A DNA stretch of 64,000 bases from Morchella semilibera. Lineage: Eukaryota > Ascomycota > Pezizomycetes > Pezizales > Morchellaceae. Location of the stretch: assembly GCA_009192285.1 (NCBI GenBank), contig WBVU01000022.1, positions 310,001 through 374,000 of the forward strand. Reading direction: 5' to 3'. The notes under the pieces are model-generated. The model did not search any database, was not told the origin of the DNA, and saw nothing but the letters and a program-made list of their open reading frames with translations. Each line of letters opens with the position of its first letter. Within the stretch, counting starts at the first letter, position 1. Of the stretch, positions 11,303 through 24,050 are shown one piece after another. The position numbers and the translations under genes are program-made.

Positions 11303-13495
11303 CTAGGTAGGTAGGTAGTTAGGTAGGTTAGTTAGGTAGGTAGCATAGTTATAGGTAGTGTAGAGGGGTAATGATAGATGGACGTGTTGTGGGTGGTGGT
11401 GGTAACTCGAGTGATATCGCGTGACCCGGCTTGACGTTGACCCTGCATCGGTACGGAAATAACCCCCCCCACATAAAGATACATGAGGATAGACCCACCG
11501 CACCGCACTGTCTGCAGCCTCATCTGCGTTGGTTGGGTTATGACTGTCACCCGTGATCATGTTCATTTTCATGTCCATGCTCTTAGACTTTGTTAGTGAG
11601 CGCTATGATACTGTACCGATACCGATACTCATGGCATGTCACTCGGTTGGCACCCAACACATAAAGTAACCCCACGAAATAACACACAACACAATGTAAG
11701 AAATAGAGGGCGAGCGAGTGCAGACACACCCCTGTCTACTATCAAACCACTACATGTACTTACCATACCTACAACATACGTTATAATGCCCTATACCCAA
11801 TCCCAACCGACCTATGACCCAACTCATAGATACCCACCTACTTATTGTAAGTAGTTCCTCCTCGGGGGACCAATTTTGCACGTACAGTAAGTAGTACATC
11901 CCCACACACATACATACCCCACACACACGCGACAGGGGTGCGTAACCCGACCGTCGATCATCTACCCTGGCCCTGGCTCAGTGGAAATGATACTTTACGC
12001 TACATATTGTTCCGCACACACAGTATAAGTAACTATGTACTACCCGCCAGCCAGCCAGCCAGCCATCTACCCTCCTCCACACGCGCCCTCTCCCCGTTCT
12101 GTGCACCGGGGGGGGGGGGGGGACTCGACCGTCGGCCGTTGTTGCTGCGAAACAATACCAGGCGCGCGTACAGTACAGTACACTAGTCAGACCAGATCTT
12201 CCTGGGTAGGAGGGGGCGTGGCGGGCTTCATGTACCTACTGTATCTCAAGGGAGGGAGGGAGGGAGGCTGGGCTAGCTAGGGAATCGAGGGGATTCGCGT
12301 GCAGGGCTGGGGCTCTCGATTGATCGGCTGTACTGACGACCGACGATTGGTAGGGCCGTGAACCGCCACTAGTGCACTACACGGGCGACGATGGGCTTGT
12401 AGTGTTGGACTTGCCATTGTGTATGCTACATGTATGTAGTTATACTAAGATAGAGAGGGAGGGGAGGAAGGGGAGGGAATAAACATAAACCACAGTTCGC
12501 TCAGGGCCGGGAAACATGTACTACTTACTACACGACTGCAAACAAACAATCAAACAAAAAATGGTATCCTCACAGTGAGGGGGTATCACAATATTCTCCC
12601 ACAAAGTAATTAACTCTCCGCACCCCCCCCTTTCCCCCTTTCCCTTCCCCACACAATCCCACACAAACCCCCACCCCACACCCCCACCGCCTCACAGACT
12701 ATCACTCGGTGCGAACCATTCCTAACCTGGCACTGGAAACGTTACCCCCCTCAGAATACATGGTGCAATGCGGTGTAAGGGGGTGCAAGGGGTATACATG
12801 GCAAAACTTGCACTTTACCTCTGCCCTGGGATGAGACAAAGGTATTGTTCTCAGTCAGCCCTATCACCAGTATTACCCCACAGCGCCTCAAACTAAACAA
12901 CATGCGGAGGCTAATATGTAGTGGACTGTGCTGCCTAGCTACTTTCTACCTACGCCCGTGTTTTTTTAGCAGTGCCCTAGGGTTATAGTACATGATGCGC
13001 ATGTAGTCTATCTACATACATAGAGCCCCCATAGACTAGCTGCGGTTATTTACAAGAAACTATGTAGCCCCACTTCACTGCGATTCGGATGCTTGTTGAA
13101 GAGCCTGCGAGAGTAAGAGTATCACGTGGTACAGACATCAGGTCAAAAAGATCAGTTGAAAAAAGTGAGATTAAATACCTCCCCTACTTGCCCCGGAACA
13201 TACCCAAGTACAGCATAAGGCTATTTTAAAAAAGAAACAAGAAAGAAACAGAGAAAGCAGTTAAAATCAAGTAAGCGATACAAAAAATCACGAGGGTATC
13301 TAGAATGGAAAACGGAAATGGAATTATGAAAGAAAATTATCTCCAATTTCGTATTCCATTCAAGACAAAAAACAAAAAACAGTATATGCAGTTCATCCCA
13401 TTCGCCGTGATATTTTATGCCGCGTCCAAATTTTATGGCAAACTTCCTCTAACTACCCACGCCACAGCGAAAAGAAAAATAATTGTTTTTGCTGT
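11303..13495. other. Intergenic region
   Basis: About 2.2 kb hold no supportable gene. The content is GGTA/TAGG repeats after RAD57, poly-C/G tracts at about 11461 and 12108-12121, a CAGC run near 12048-12064, GGGA runs near 12250 and two TACATGTA palindromes (11751, 12427). The A-rich end, 13200-13495, is the 3' flank of alpha-tubulin. Confidence 0.6.
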
Positions 13496-15510
13496 TTAGT
13501 ATTCGGCCTCCTCAGCATCTTCGCCGAGAGAGTCGGTAGCAACCTCCTCGTAATCGCGCTCTGGAAGGCTGTTAGTACTTGTTTCGCTCGGAATTCATAG
13601 TAGATTGGGGATATAAACTTACCAAGAGCAGCCAAATCTTCTCTGGCCTCTGAGAATTCACCTTCCTCCATACCCTCACCAACGTACCAGTGGACGAAAG
13701 CACGCTTGCTGTACATGAGATCGAACTTGTTGCTAAGAGCGCTCCATGCCTCGGCGATGGCGGTAGTGTTGGAAAGCATGCAACTGTTTTGGTTTTGTTA
13801 GTCAAAGGGTTTAAAATAGAACGCATGAGAAAGAGAAAAAACTTACACAGCCCTGTTAACCTTGGCCAAATCGCCGTTAGGCACAAACTGAGGAGGCTGG
13901 TAGCAGATACCAATCTTGAAACCAGTGGGGCACCAATCGACAAACTGGATGGTCCTCTTTGTCTTGATGCTTGCAACAGCGGCGTGAACCTCCTTTGGAA
14001 CAACGTCACCACGGTACAAGAGACATGTGGCCATGTACTTGCCGTTGCGCGGATCACACTTGACCATCTGGTTGTGGGGCTCAAAGCAGGAATTGGAGAT
14101 CTCCTGGACAGAGTTGGCCTCATGCGAGGCTCTAGATGCGGAGATAACAGGGGCGTATGAAACGAGAGGGAAATGAATACGGGGGTATGGGACAAGGTTG
14201 GTCTGGAACTCGTTCAAGTCGACGTTGAGGGAACCATCGAAGCGAAGAGAAGCAGTAATGCTAGAAACGACTATTCAATTGATCAGTTAGCCGGGGGGGA
14301 AAAATTCCAAATTCAAGGTTTACATACCCTGCGCAATCAATCTGTTGAGGTTCTCAGTGTTAGGCCTCTCAATATCCAAGTTGCGACGGCAGATATCGTA
14401 GATAGCCTCGTTGTCAACCATGAAAGAGCAATCAGAGTGCTCAAGAGTTGTGTGGGTGGTCAAGATAGAGTTGTAGGGCTCAACGACAGATGTGGACACC
14501 TGGGGAGCGGGGTAAACTGAGAACTCGAGCTTGCACTTCTTGCCATAGTCGACAGAGAGACGCTCCATCAACAAAGCACCGAAACCGGAACCGGTACCAC
14601 CACCAAAAGAGTGGAAGATAAGGAAACCCTGGAGACCAGAGCAGTTGTCTAATAAATTGTGAGTAAGTTGTCCAATTGATAGAGCCATTTACGGAACAAA
14701 CCAGCAACGCGGCGGATCTTGTCCAAGACCTGATCAATCAACTCCTTTCCAATAGTGTAGTGTCCACGGGCGTCTAAACGGTCGTTTCAGTTATTGCCAC
14801 CTTGTCAAATTGCCAATACGATAAAAACATACAGTTGTTAGAGGCATCCTCCTTTCCAGTGATCATCTGCTCGGGATGGAACAGGTTCCTGTAGGTACCC
14901 GTTCGTACTTCATCGACGACATTGGGCTCGAGATCTACATAGATGGTACGGGGGACGTATTTTCCCTGACCTATAGGCAGAGAATTATTAGTATGAAATC
15001 ACGTGATGGGATTGCCATTCCCAATTTGCAGAGTGGTCCGAGGGAGATTCCCGTGACATACCAGTCTCAGAGAAGAAAGTGCTAAATCCCTGGTCCTGGG
15101 GCCCCTTTTGACGCTCCTCGGTAAGGTAACCATCAGGCTAGAACTCTCATGTTAGCTACTACTCAGTTGTCGTGAAGCTGGCCAATTGATTTTTTGGCAA
15201 TCTATTTGATGAGGGGCTCTATGGATGCTAGATTACCTGAATACCGTGCTCAAGACAGTATAACTACAGATATCAAACATGTCAGTTACTGAAACCGGAG
15301 GGGGGTGAACAAGCTTGATAACTTACCTCCCAGCAAGAGTTGGCGATCTGAACACCAGCTTGTCCGACTGTTGAAGAATATCAGCAAAATGGACCCCTGG
15401 AATTTCAGGGGCAACAGCAGCTTGATAACAGCTGACAGGGGCAACCAGGCAATATAGATAGGAGATGCGGGGAGTGGATACGAACCGTTAAGGGAAACAA
15501 CTTCTCTCAT
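13496..15510 (-). CDS. Alpha-tubulin
   Basis: This is the microtubule alpha subunit. Ten exons (plus-strand coordinates, 5' to 3'): 15486-15510, 15327-15367, 15237-15263, 15062-15137, 14833-14970, 14702-14773, 14328-14648, 13847-14270, 13623-13783, 13496-13560. They sum to 449 codons plus stop, the usual alpha-tubulin length. The start is [16 protein letters not shown], the alpha signature. The GTP-binding GGGTGSG lies in [16 protein letters not shown]. The C-terminus is acidic and ends GEDAEEAEY, so the terminal Tyr removed in the detyrosination cycle is encoded. Introns are 53-118 nt. Exon 3 is a 27-nt microexon encoding LYCLEHGIQ. Introns cluster in the first quarter, as is common in fungal tubulins. 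The gene is divergent from PGA1. Confidence 0.98.
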
Positions 15511-15925
15511 GGTGAATGATTATACTAAGTGGTGCTGTGGTAAAGGTGGTGTTATTGATTGATTGATTAGGAGAGTCGTAAAAGGCGTGAAGTTGAAGGA
15601 TGGATGAAGAGGAAGGAAGAAGAAGGGATGGGATGGGGGAGAGAAGCGGGATAGAAAAAGAGGGTGAAGGAGGCGGTCTGTGGTCTGTGGGTTGAACAGG
15701 GTGTGTGTTGGTTTTTTCGCGTCGAAGGGTTCGGTTTGTCAGGTAGACGCCGCAGCTAGCCAATTACAGTCTAGCAACAGGTAACCCTTAACTTTCCCGT
15801 GCTCTTGTTGACCCACGCAACCACACCCGTGCACGACCTCATGGCAGCGCTCCTCTTCACCCCCCAGCAGAAAGCTGAATGTATGTACATACTACATCCG
15901 GTTCCTACTCGCCAATTCACTCAAC
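15511..15925. promoter_or_regulatory. Bidirectional promoter region, alpha-tubulin / PGA1-like
   Basis: This 415-bp gap between two divergent start codons must hold both promoters. It is purine-rich on the plus strand at 15590-15670, that is, pyrimidine-rich toward tubulin as in strongly expressed fungal genes. A short TTGATTGATTGATT run lies at about 15556. No defined binding site was recognised. Confidence 0.45.
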
Positions 15926-16861
15926 ATGATCTTCAACGGTTCTCAGGGCCAAAGGCTTCAATGCCGGTCGCCTGTATTTACATCACTGTCCCTGCTGCTA
16001 CTTTGCCTGACCCTCTTGCCTTCGGTCTCTGGGAATACCGAGAAGGAGATATTCATTGCTCCACATGAACAAGATGAACTGCTGTTTACTGGTGCGAACG
16101 ATGGACAGTCAGTTGAGCTAGAAGCTCTCAATCTCGGTCTTCATAAGCTCACACCCTCGCCCCTATGCGGCACCAGCCCATGCCATAATCTAGAGATCAC
16201 ATTGAATACTTCGTTTGTCCCATTTGAAAAACAATGGATTCTTCTTGATCACCTGAAGCCTGGGAAGAGATATGAGGTTCGGTTATGTTGGGCCGCTACC
16301 GTGAGTGCACATTCAAAAGGCGCGATTTGTAGCTTTGGCCGAACCCCCAAAGATTCGTTACTCAGAGCAAAACAATTTAGTCACCAACCAATTTCCATCT
16401 CAATCTATACACCCCTCTTCAAGTTCTTTCGGATCCGGGGCTCATCACTAGCCTAGTGTCCTACTCTTCTCGAGCACCTCCGCCATTTCGAACAGTAGAC
16501 GAGGTTGATCATGCCGTAGAAGCCCCGCGCTCCCTTCTTTATTTGGAGATTGGAGCGGTGGCAGCTTATTATACGCCCGATAAATATCGAATGGAGAATC
16601 CAGACAGCGTTGGGGTTGAAATAAGTCTGTATTTCCGTAGCTACCATGCCCCGGAAGCTATAGCAACTAACTACTAAATGATTAGTTCTTGACCCCTACT
16701 TCATGAACATCATCCCAGAGTCCCTATTTCCCATTATAGGAATGATTACCCTAGTCACCATATTTGCCTGGTGGTGCAGTGGGTGGATATACAGAGCTCT
16801 TCAAGATATCGAGGCAACGGAAACACCAGAGAATGAAGATCAAGAGAAGAAAGTCTCGTGA
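15926..16861 (+). CDS. PGA1-like GPI mannosyltransferase subunit
   Basis: Likely Pga1, the ER membrane partner of Gpi18 in adding the second mannose to GPI-anchor precursors. Exons are 15926-16300, 16381-16636 and 16686-16861, giving 268 residues. The introns have GTGAGT/TTTAG and GTAGCT/GATTAG ends. The product has an N-terminal hydrophobic signal (LSLLLLCLTLLPSVSG), a lumenal domain containing LKPGKRYEVRLCWAATSPTN, and LDPYFMNIIPESLFPIIGM leading into a C-terminal membrane segment with a short charged tail (ENEDQEKKVS). Splicing to WAATSPTNF and YFLLDPYF restores motifs I associate with this family. Identification is from memory of the motif pattern. The alternative is another small type I ER membrane protein. 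Confidence 0.72.
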
Positions 16862-17382
16862 TAACCGAATCTAATTAGTATTTAATTTTTCTAGACTCGT
16901 GATTACGGTTCTAATCTCGGGAAAAACTTGAACCCTCGGTCATCGGCGATGTCGCAGCATTATCCAGGAGTTCAATTTTACTTTGTATGGGGAGAATCTT
17001 TTATAGTATGGAGAGAAAAATTACTTGAAATCTAAGCTGTGCCAATACATGAAGTGAGTGTGATCTTAATTTTAGAAACCCCAACTAAGCTAGTAAGACA
17101 AGCCTTGAAAGTTTGTAGGTTTGTGACGAGTCTTTTCCGAATTACCACCTGTCCATCCCGCCTACTCTGATAAAAGAAACACATTAATTGAATCCAAGAG
17201 AAATATTAGCGCAGACTTTAAAAACCACCCCATCGTCGCCTAATATCAGCTCGTATTGCATAAAAGGAATACTCTCTACAAGATGCCCCCACTCCCCCCC
17301 TCCCTTGCTCCTCCTCCACGTTCCTTCAACCCTCAACCCCTCTTCTTCTTCGTCTAAATATTTCTTAGGGCAACCCCCATAA
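16862..17382. other. Intergenic region between convergent genes
   Basis: About 520 bp hold the 3' ends of PGA1-like and the first Myb-like gene. Nothing else is supported. Confidence 0.5.
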
Positions 17383-18255
17383 TCACAAGATAAAGGAAGC
17401 TGCTTGACCAGTACTATCCGAAACACCCATCCGCCCATCATCATCATTGATAACCATAGGATTTTTCTTTGATGCCGCGCAAATCTCAACAATCTCACCC
17501 CCATGTTCGAGATGCCCAGTCCTCATGAAAGATGATTTAGGAGAGGGGGAACGCCATTGGAGCTTCTGGGGCCCCTTTATCGGGGGTGGAGTAAAGGAAC
17601 TGGGAGATTTCCCTCCGCTAGAGTTTGAGCTCATGGGTTCGCAGGAAATCTCCAATGGTACCCCAAGGGGAATTTCAAGACCATTAACAGTGTTCACGTA
17701 AGTTGATGAACCACTTAGACTCTTGAAGTTTGGGCTTACGGCGTATAAGTAGGAAGAATCTTCCAACTTCTGCTGTTTTATAAAGGGCTTAACGTCCTCG
17801 CCATACCCATAACCAAACTCATGTCCGTGTTCGTCATAGCTGAACATCCCGAACTCCCTCTTAACAGCCTCCATCTTGACCATTCTGTTTTCTTTCTTGA
17901 TCTCGACATCATCAGATACAATACCCTTCCGATACAGAAACATATCCGGATCCTCGATGAATTTGCCCTTGCAGCCATCTTTTCCGCCTTTCCCGGCTTT
18001 TTTGATCTTCTTCGAGGTAGGATTGGTCTCGTAGCCACACTCTTTGGCAAGCTTCCGGAGCTTCTTGATACGTTCCTCGCAAGCACGTGCAGTGCAGCCA
18101 ACAATCTTGGCAACACGATTGTGGTCGACGATCACTTTGTGAGCGCTAAGAATTGCAAGAAGGAGGTGTTGGTCTGCGGCAGCTATATGAAAGGCGATGT
18201 TTAGTACTGCACCAACGCCGGTTTAATCTATGGGATTCTTACAATTCCACTTCAT
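17383..18255 (-). CDS. Myb/SANT-like protein A
   Basis: Exons are 18243-18255 and 17383-18182. The 60-nt intron ends with branch GTACTAAAC and ATATAG, giving 270 residues. The first 55 residues form a Myb/SANT-like helical domain: MKWNSAADQHLLLAILSAHK, then VDHNRVAKIVG and a basic third helix ARACEERIKKLRKLAKE. A Lys/Gly-rich stretch follows (SKKIKKAGKGGKDGCKGK), then a longer hydrophilic tail with Ser/Pro-rich segments. It is probably a nuclear DNA-binding protein, but the target is unknown. The first intron lies after only 13 coding nucleotides, earlier than in its neighbours, so its position differs from the shared sites. It is the first of nine such genes in 15 kb. Confidence 0.75.
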
Positions 18256-20053
18256 TTTGAATAATCAGGACCCCCAAAAAAGTAAAGTTAGATTGAAGTC
18301 TTGCTACTTCTGCGGCCAATCCAGCTCAATTGATTCTTTCGAGACTGCGGTACATCAATATTATTATACTACCATGAAGAAGGTTGGGATTCAGATCCTG
18401 CCAGACTCTTACCTAGCTATTGTTTGAGTAGATGCTCTAAACTATGCGCTCTAAATGTGCTTTCACGGTGTTCGAAACGGCTGGAATGATTTGTGGGACT
18501 TGAAGCTTTGAATGAGTTTTCAAGGCTGGAGTTGTGCTCTATATCTGAGCTAAAAACAAAGCAGGATATACGTGTTGGGGCTTATATGTAGACCAAAGCT
18601 GTAGGACATGCCACTTCACTGAATACGGAGCAGCAGACCGTGGAAAGGGTTCTTACTTCCGGAAAGCATGAGGTTTGTATATTGGTTTTCGTTTTTTTAT
18701 TTTGAAATACGGGTTGTAACCATGCGTATACTCAGGCATGACAAAGTTCTTAGTCCTCGCTCCTAGCCACCCTGCACGTGTCCTATTGCTTGAATCTTCC
18801 AAATGCAGCAACAAAACGATCAATCATCGCCCAAAATCCCTAGAATCCCGAACTACATATATGATTAAGGCCGCGATTCCTTACGTGAACTTTGCAAACC
18901 GAAGGAAACAAAAAAAAACTTTTTACACAAAATTAATAGAGGTCTCTTGAGATTATGAGGAATCAATGTGTGAAGGCACGTATGCACGCATGGATGCAAT
19001 ATTGACAACTTGCCTTCTCGCACATTTGTCGCACTGACAACCCGCTATTCTACCATCAGACATTTATGATTGCACTTACCAGGGGCTAAACGCATATAGG
19101 GGTAACACATGTATTTCTAATCCTTGACTCAACGTCCAGAAAGGGTGAGTGCAATGACGAGTGATATTTCATGAAGATATTAATTTAGGTCTTTGTTTAG
19201 TTCATTTAATAGACTACGGGAAAATTGGACTGTCCCCATCAAAAATCCCGTGGATTTGCCTGCTTGCAGACTCATGTTATGCATTGATTTTACAAGTTTG
19301 ATAAATATTGAAATACACATCCCCTTCAACCGGGATATGAGATCAGTCCCGGAGCACCACTTCCACCAATAAATATCCCACAAAACACGACGGGAGCCGG
19401 GAAACCCAACCCATAATATGTAGTCAGAAGTGGGCGTACCCTACAAGCGCGTGGGTTTGCAGCGTCGCCTCAACAGCCCAATTGGACTAAAGTTTACACC
19501 GATCACTAAATAACTGTGTTTAGTAGTGCATGAAGGGACGAAGGAGAAGGAATAGAAGTTGTTAGATAGTCAAAGCTATGGCGGTTTTTTTTTTTGGGGG
19601 GGGGGGGTTACATGTAGTATACTAGGCTTACAATTTATGAAAAATCACGTGCTCCGATAATCTCGATTCAGCAGTTAGCAACTTAGAAAACTTAGAACCT
19701 ATAGGCCTACATACATAGAGATATGAAAAAGTAACACCACATGCACTAGCTCATCAATACCATAGGCCCCAACTAGCCGGCAGACCATGTTCGGCATGGA
19801 AGCCTAGATACAAAGCACTACATTAACGACTACGCATACAAATTTAAGCACATCACAAAGTAATTGACTTTCTTGGTGTTTAGGGCTAGCTGGATTCCGT
19901 GACCCAAGAACTTTACATACAGATTATCTCTCCGCATGCGTATCAATTACCAGCAGTGGATGAGAATAATAAAAATTTCCAGTACAAATACTTTCCCCAA
20001 AAATCTTCTTGCCAGACTAACCCCACGAGCAGTAAATCCCAATCGACCAAAAA
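18256..20053. other. Intergenic region
   Basis: About 1.8 kb show no supportable gene. A poly-T/poly-G junction at 19586-19608 is followed directly by a TACATGTA palindrome at 19609. The short open frames are not coding-like. Confidence 0.5.
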
Positions 20054-21132
20054 CTACATAAACTCGGAATCCGCGTCAGAGTCGAGCTCCGACTTAACAT
20101 AAGCATCATCCTGATAATCGGGATCTCCGTCTGCTGATTCCGACCCCGACCCAAGATCATCGTTGATGTCTGGCTCCAACTCTTGCTCTTCTAGATCTCC
20201 CTGATCCTCTTCCTGTGCATGTTCCAGTTCCGGCTCGGTGTCATCGTTTGACTCAACTTCATGCTTCACACCCACTACTGTTTGAATCGGCTGCAGCACC
20301 GGATCCGGAATTAGTGGGTCGTCGTAGAGCGAGTGATCCGATAACGTCTCTTCATCGTCTTCCTCCACCTTTGTTGCGGGTGGTTCATCCATAGAAGGTT
20401 CATCCATAGAAGGTGTATCATCTACAGCGCCAACGCCATCACCAGTGTTAATGGCGTTGGCGGCGTCAGTGTTACCGCTGGCCTCTATGCCATCGTTTGT
20501 GACGGTATCATCGCTAGTTTCAATACCATCGTTGACATTGCTGTCATAGCTGATATCAAACGTCCCACCGTCGACAGCATCACCGGCGGCACTAATACCG
20601 GCCCCATCGATATCATCGGTACCGTCAATTTCAGCACCCTCACCATCTTCACCCTCAGCCGTTTTAATCCTCTTCACTGCACCTTCCTCTTCCTTAGGGA
20701 CCAACGGAGGTGGTCGTTTCTTCGGACCACTCTTCCCCTTAGGGTGATTTCTCGGTTTAGGGTGATCCATAGCTTTAGCTTCTCGCTTGAGCTTTGCTAT
20801 CCTTTCCTCGATAGCCTTAGGGGTTGCTCCTTTACGCATTCATTGTCAACGTACGTGCTACAGACATCTTTGGTGAGGGAATGGAACAAACCTGGGAAGA
20901 TTTTGCATAATTCCACGGTGTCATAAGATTTTGCGGAACGCTCGATGAGACGAATGAGAAGCTATGATCCAAAGAGGTCTCCTTAGTAAGATTTCCCAAA
21001 GCAGCCAAATTGATTGAGCGGCAGAAATATATGTACTTTGCGATCATTCTCCGAGGTCCAGACCTGTCACGCTTATTGTTAGGTCATATTAATTATATCT
21101 GTTCTGGGACAATGACTTACAACTTTCGGCAT
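20054..21132 (-). CDS. Myb/SANT-like protein B with acidic tail
   Basis: Four exons: 21121-21132, 21037-21063, 20892-20961, 20054-20829; 294 residues. The spliced N-terminus reads MPKVVWTSENDRK, LLIRLIERSAKSYDTVELC, KIFPGATPKAIEERIAKLK, a complete three-helix Myb/SANT-like unit. A Lys/Pro-rich segment (GKSGPKKRPPP) follows, then about 200 strongly acidic residues with Asp/Gly and Ser/Asp repeats, including a duplicated SMDEP. Unspliced, only the third helix and tail are visible. The intron after NDRK is phase 0 and the one in FPG is phase 1; the same two sites occur in genes D and G. An acidic tail behind a DNA-binding domain suggests an activator or chromatin protein, which is inference. Confidence 0.78.
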
Positions 21133-22015
21133 GATGATACCTCGCAGATAGGATAGCAAAGTAGTCCGAAGAAGTAACTTGATTCCTTCCTAGAATTACT
21201 CGAGACAGACACAGCAAGGATAAAATAACGGAGTAAAGCAGGAATGGAATCACAAGGATTTTTAGAACAGATATTCTTCAACACGGGACTGGAGAGGAGA
21301 AGGTGGGAGAGGAGCAAACAAGGATAAATTCCAGTGTTTGCTTTCGTCCATGCCATGATATCGAATAGGACTGCATGCGAAAAGCCACCAACAACACCAA
21401 GTATCCATCCCATCGGATAGGATAAGGCAGGAGCTTACTAGATGGACGTTCCAGATTCACGGGTACCCTCCACTGTGCTCCCGCGTCTTTGTGTTCTATA
21501 TAGTCGAAATGCATCTAATATGTAGAGCACCTATGAGGGAACTTACTCGAACTTGATCCGCCAGATATGCACCCGCCACCCGGTTTTTATTGGCACATAA
21601 TGTACGTAGTTGATGTCCACTAACAGATCTGGTACCCCACCCCCACATCTATATTCGTACCTACTACCAAAATTATCTCTATGTGTCCGCGGCAACAGTC
21701 AGGTAGTTGCTACATACAGTATACCCGCTCACGGGGTCATGGTGTTTCCTTCCTGGTGGCCGCCAGGGATTTCAAACCAATAATTGAGCTCACATCGTCG
21801 AAACTGGCCTAAATTACTGCCAAAACCACATGATATAGGATCAGCCTTCAACATGTAAGCGAGTGAACATACAACTCAGTTCACGGCCTCGTTTCGAACA
21901 ACATTTACTATCAATTTCAAATTGTGTACCAGCTAACATACAGGCGTCCTCTCCGCTACAACAAACTCTCCCAATCAAGGATATTCACCCAACAGACAAC
22001 AATTTTTTAGGAATT
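21133..22015. other. Intergenic region
   Basis: This is the promoter side of gene B and the 3' side of gene C. No gene is supported and no motif was recognised. Confidence 0.45.
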
Positions 22016-22474
22016 CTACTCGTCGCTGTAGTCTCCGTTGCCACTCCAAGTCATAGCACTGCCTTCTTCTTCAACAGATTCCAACTTTACAGGTGTTTTC
22101 TCACGTACAACCAGTCTTTTAGCTTTCTTTCCCCCTCCAGCTTTCCTGGGGGTGCTCGGGCCGCCGGCAAGCTTTCGCTTCCTAGGTGTCGGAGGGGCAA
22201 CAGCCGGACGAATTCCGGACTCTATCTCAGCTCTAAGGATCTTTGCTTCCTTTTTGACACTGCGGAAACGGGTTTCGATAGAATCGTAGGTCGCCCCCTC
22301 GCCGAACATCGCCGCCACATGATTATAGTTCTATAGCTCAGAGATCGAGCTCTATTAGCGATTGAATTTAATAGGAAGCGGAGTACATACGATTTTGATC
22401 TCGGGGTGGGCTGCTATCGTGGCAGCAAGCAGGCGCTGGTATTTTTCCGCTGTCCAGTTGATTTTCTTTGTCAT
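22016..22474 (-). CDS. Myb/SANT-like protein C
   Basis: Exons are 22391-22474 and 22016-22330 (60-nt intron), giving 132 residues. The domain reads MTKKINWTAEKYQRLLAATI, then HPEIKI and NYNHVAAMFGEGATYDSIE, then TRFRSVKKEAKILRAE. The intron falls in phase 0 just before the second helix (KI/NYN), the position also used in F, I and J. The C-terminal half is basic with TPRKRKLAGGPSTPRKAGGG and KKAKR, a likely nuclear localisation signal. It ends in a short acidic segment (GNGDYSDE). Confidence 0.78.
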
Positions 22475-24050
22475 TTTGTGATAGGCGGACTTTATATCAA
22501 GCGGGAAAAAGGTGCGGGGCTTTGAAGATGCTTTATTGTCTTGTATCAAGTTTAAAGATGGGATGCACTAATAGAGTATGGAATGTTTAGTTGGTAGGTT
22601 CAAGATGTGTATTGCAGTGGCCTCAAATTTGATGAATATTCACTCTATTTAAAGGAAATCTACCTCATCAATTCCGGGGAGGAGAGTGTGTAATACTAGG
22701 GTCTGTGCAATCCAAGGTAGTTAGATCGTAGATTACAATACCGTGACCGTCTAACTGTACATTTTCGTACGGGGTATTGTGTGTAATTCACTCTGCGTAT
22801 CCTGTTTTAAATTATTCACTTCTGAGCCAGAGTTGAGATCAACAATGCAGCACCTCAAAACGTCCATCCTCTCTACAATGTACCGGAAAAAAGAAAAGTA
22901 GGGTGCATGCATAACCGAAGGTAAACCTCCGAGCTGAGCGCAAGACCCCTGCTAAAGCCATTATTTGGGTCATAGAGTAGGCATGCAATGGAAGTTTCAG
23001 AAGCCCCGCCTACCTTATATACGTTACTAGCTACCTTACTCTAGAGTAAGGTATAAATACCTAGTACAAGATTCGTCGAAACTAGTACAATATATATACT
23101 CTACACGTACTTGAGATAAATTATAATACTGATGGTGGGGGAGCTCCCTCGTCTACGTACAGAAACTACATGTACTATTATACCGACCTGTTATAGTATG
23201 TCGGTGGTTGATTCTAGCTCTAATGATCATTTCCCGAAACCGTTATGTTGCGTAGGTCAACCGATATGTAGTACAAGTCTATCCAGGATTCATCCCCATG
23301 TACCAATCACCAATCACGACCGCGGTCGCCGGGATACTCCTATTGGCTTTTAATTTGACTCTGCCCCAACGGCAATTTGCGGATACATTAAAGGCCCGTT
23401 CGGCAGCGGAATTTTTTTTTTTCTTTTCAAAGCAGTTTTGCGGGACTTTGAGAAAACGGAGTTTTGATGGAACGGAGTACTTCGAGTTTAAGGACTAGTA
23501 CTACGTACAAGCTCGTACATACCTACATGTAGAGTTACACATTGTAGTAAAGGGCTGTTTAGGTAACTGAACGGTATTTTCCGTTGCAACTCGAACAGCA
23601 AAACCTTTTCGATTCACAAAACGCGTTAATAGGGTTTTGCCAAAAAACTCATTTTTCTGTCATGATCATTGAAGGAGCTCTGAAAATTTCATCCTCTGTA
23701 CATATGAGTGAGCTAGAGGCGCACATGATCTGCCCAACTCAAGATTGAGTTCAAACTTCTTGCTTCCGGTTGAGTAATTACATACATGTATGTACACTCA
23801 CGGCATCTCTGCGCTGCCACCAGTGTTATCTCGTTATCGCCCAGGAGCAACATTGAGGCCGGCAAGTATTAGGAACTACTGATACGTTCGTATGATCATT
23901 CCCTGTTTTTGGGCACCCTCCGTGGGATGTCGATTTCCAGCTAGCCTCGAACAGCCTGATCACGAGCTGACATAAAACCTTTCTGTTCTCTTCCCTTACT
24001 CTCCTCCACTCTCCTCTACTCAAACTTCCTCATCTAACTAGCCATCTATA
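22475..24050. other. Intergenic region between divergent genes C and D
   Basis: About 1.6 kb show no supportable gene. It contains AT-rich stretches (23030-23130), a short poly-T near 23410, and TACATGTA palindromes at 23167, 23524 and 23783. The segment 23545-23605 has weak inverted similarity (GGGCTGTTTAGG against CGAACAGC) that may be a mobile-element scrap. Confidence 0.45.
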
